Source: DATGFB01 sp032160545 (GTDB taxonomy: Bacteria; Actinomycetota; Actinomycetes; Mycobacteriales; Jatrophihabitantaceae). From it: 7,523 bases of DNA. The notes under the pieces were generated by a model. It searched no databases. It was not told the DNA's origin and saw nothing but the letters and a program-made list of their open reading frames with translations. The stretch spans positions 1 to 7,523 of the forward strand of contig JAVHVN010000039.1 in the NCBI GenBank assembly GCA_032160545.1, given 5' to 3'. Made by a program: the position numbers and the translations under genes. Each line of letters begins with the position of its first letter. Position 1 is the first letter of the stretch. Below, piece by piece: positions 6,168-7,523 of this stretch.

Positions 6168-7048
6168 TCAATCGCGGTAGCTGCCGCGGCGGAACTCCTC
6201 GACCAGGCTCGGGTGGGATGGAGACCACTCGAGCTCGGTTCGGGCCTTGGTCGCGGTGGTGGCCTGATCCAGCAGCAGGACTTCGGCGAAGTAGTCGCCC
6301 AGGCGCGCTCGGGCTTCTTCGTCGGAACCCGGGACAGCTCCTGGAGCGGCGACCGCGGCGGCGGCCGCGGCGGTCATTTCGGCGACGGTCGAGTTCGACC
6401 CGTCGCCGATGACGTAGTAGCCGCGAGCCGAGTCGTTGTCCAGCACGCGCCGGAAGGCGTCGGCCACGTCCGCAACATGGACTGTCGGCCAGTGCTGTTG
6501 CCCGGTGCCGAGCATGATCAGGTTACCGACGGCGTCTCGGGGCGAGCCGAGAAGCAGCCCGGGAATCCCTCCCCGCCGTCGCCGTAGGCGACACCGGACA
6601 CGATCACGGCTCCGCGCATGCCAGTCGCGTCGAGCACTCGGCGTTCGATCGGGACCTTCCACGCCACCAGCGCGGGCGGATCGAACGGGGACTCCTCGGT
6701 GATGGCCGAACCGGCCCCGTAGATCCACATACCGCTGACGTGCACGTAGGGCTTGCCGGTGCCGGCGAACGCATCTATGACCGCATCGACCACTGCCGAG
6801 TCCAGGTTCGCGCTGGTGGCGTCACCGGGACTGGCGGTGTGGACGGCCCCGTTCACGCCGCGCAGCAGGCTCACGACCGCCGCTCGGTCGTAGAGGTCGA
6901 CCACGGCCGGTACGGCGCCGCGAGCTGCCACGATGGCGGCCTGGTCGTCGTCGCGGACGAGCGCCCTGACCTCGTGGCCATTCTTCAGCAGTTCCGTCAG
7001 TACATGCGACCCGATGAACCCGGTTGCGCCGGTGAGTGCCACTCTCAT
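6168..7048 (-). pseudogene. NAD(P)-binding epimerase/dehydratase-like gene, broken by a one-base frameshift
   Basis: Two overlapping minus-strand frames together encode one protein of about 293 residues. The first (7048 down to 6518) starts MRVALTGATGFIGSHVL, an NAD(P)-binding G-x-x-G-x-x-G motif (Gly7, Gly10, Gly13), and continues through YVHVSGMWIYG and VIVSGVAYGDGG before leaving the family sequence and stopping after 176 residues. The second carries the rest from GIPGLLLGSPRDAVGNL through GQQHWPTVHVADVADAFRR and YYVIGDGSNSTVAEM to EEFRRGSYRD. The join lies at about 6566-6575; one added base in the G-run on the coding strand restores GDGGGGIPGLLLG. The family is the extended short-chain dehydrogenase/reductase type, acting on an unknown substrate; no clear Y-x-x-x-K catalytic pair is seen. 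The ATG at 7048 begins directly at the Rossmann strand, with AGGGGA about 11 bases upstream; a 14-residue longer start at 7090 is less likely. Either a pseudogene or a sequencing error in a homopolymer. Confidence 0.85.
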
Positions 7049-7291
7049 CGCCTGTGCGTCCCCTACCTTGATCGCCAAAACATCACTCAACGGTTCAAGT
7101 GGACTGGGCGCCGCTGGGGTTGAAAAGGCGACGGAACCTATTCAGGCATTGCCCTGTGCTATACGCGATTCCTATATAGCCGCGGCCAATATCACCAAAG
7201 CCACCGTCGCCTGTACGACCGCAGGATCGCGAGGTGGACTGGCTGGCGAACGGCAAACCGCCGCGTCATCCGCCATGAAAGGATAGAAACA
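7049..7291. other. Divergent intergenic region
   Basis: A 243-base region between the epimerase-like gene (-) and the second BON gene (+), expected to hold promoters for both. It is visibly richer in A/T than the coding sequence around it, especially at 7140-7200. It contains no convincing gene; frames crossing it on the minus strand are antisense to the BON gene. Confidence 0.5.
7133..7178 (+). promoter_or_regulatory. Candidate promoter(s) of the second BON gene
   Basis: TTGCCC (7149-7154) and TATATA (7173-7178) are separated by 18 bases and resemble a housekeeping -35/-10 pair, four of six bases matching in each. GGAACC at 7133-7138 resembles the -35 element of ECF stress sigma factors, but no clear matching -10 follows. 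Either would give a leader of about 100 bases before the ATG at 7292. Confidence 0.3.
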
Positions 7292-7523
7292 ATGGGAAAG
7301 GCAAAGGATATCCGCGAGGCAGTCGAGGCAGAACTCAGCTTCGACCCGCTCGTCGACGCGGCCGACATCTCGGTCAATAACATAAACGGGCAGGTGGCGC
7401 TCAATGGCACCGTGCCGAGCTACCCGCAATACCTGGAGGCGGCTGCCGCCGCCCAGCGCGTCGCGGGCGTGACGGACGTACACAATCACCTCGCGGTCAT
7501 GCTGCTAGGCGGCGACTACCGCG
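7292..7523 (+). CDS. BON-domain protein (3' end outside window)
   Basis: The frame opens with ATG at 7292, 8 bases after AAAGGA (7278-7283), and has no stop before the right edge; 77 residues are visible. It begins MGKAKDIREAVEAELSFDP and forms one complete BON domain (about 5-70) with NNINGQVALNGTVPSY and AAQRVAGVTDVHNHLAV, then GGDYR, which looks like a linker into a further domain. It closely resembles domain 1 of the three-BON protein: both share the pattern V-x-x-EL-x-x-DP-x-VD-x-A-x-I, GTV, then AAQRV-x-GV-x-x-V-x-N-x-L-x-V. No signal peptide is present. It faces away from the broken epimerase gene and probably has its own promoter. The total number of BON domains is unknown because the gene is cut. 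Confidence 0.85.
   Translation, partial: MGKAKDIREAVEAELSFDPLVDAADISVNNINGQVALNGTVPSYPQYLEAAAAAQRVAGVTDVHNHLAVMLLGGDYR

Noticed and set aside
7172..7489. Minus-strand frame of 105 codons at the right end
   Set aside because: Antisense to the second BON gene, which has a ribosome site and a clear BON domain on the plus strand.

Overview
The window is GC-rich, densely coding DNA with G/C-biased third codon positions. Its families are a large LuxR/MalT-type regulator, an 83-residue protein of a type I recall from actinobacteria, cytoplasmic BON proteins, an HdeD-like membrane protein and a YcaC-like hydrolase. Together these suggest an actinomycete; I cannot support a finer placement. No RNA gene, CRISPR array, insertion sequence or phage gene is visible.

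Left part (about 1-3322, all +): the C-terminal part of a large LuxR-family regulator enters from the left edge. It is followed by a small conserved protein and then a two-gene two-component system: a compact soluble histidine kinase and a NarL/FixJ-type response regulator, joined by an ATGA stop/start overlap.

Middle part (3323-5400, all +): a protein made of three BON domains ends in a strong GC-rich hairpin. A 482-base stretch with no convincing gene follows, then a six-helix HdeD-family membrane protein. A small hairpin and a perfect 15-bp hairpin lie between this gene and the converging minus-strand genes.

Right part (5405-7523): two minus-strand genes are a YcaC-like isochorismatase-family hydrolase and an NAD(P)-binding epimerase/dehydratase-like gene broken by a one-base frameshift. 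A 243-base divergent region separates the latter from a second BON gene (+), which runs off the right edge and was found by direct reading because it has no stop inside the window.

Working together (inference): BON proteins, HdeD and small redox or hydrolase enzymes are typical of general stress or envelope-stress loci. The two-component pair directly precedes the first BON gene, so a stress-responsive module controlled by this kinase/regulator pair is a reasonable hypothesis, but no operator sequence visible here proves it. The most unusual points are the kinase/regulator family mismatch, the single-base break in the epimerase gene, and the unexplained 482-base gap.
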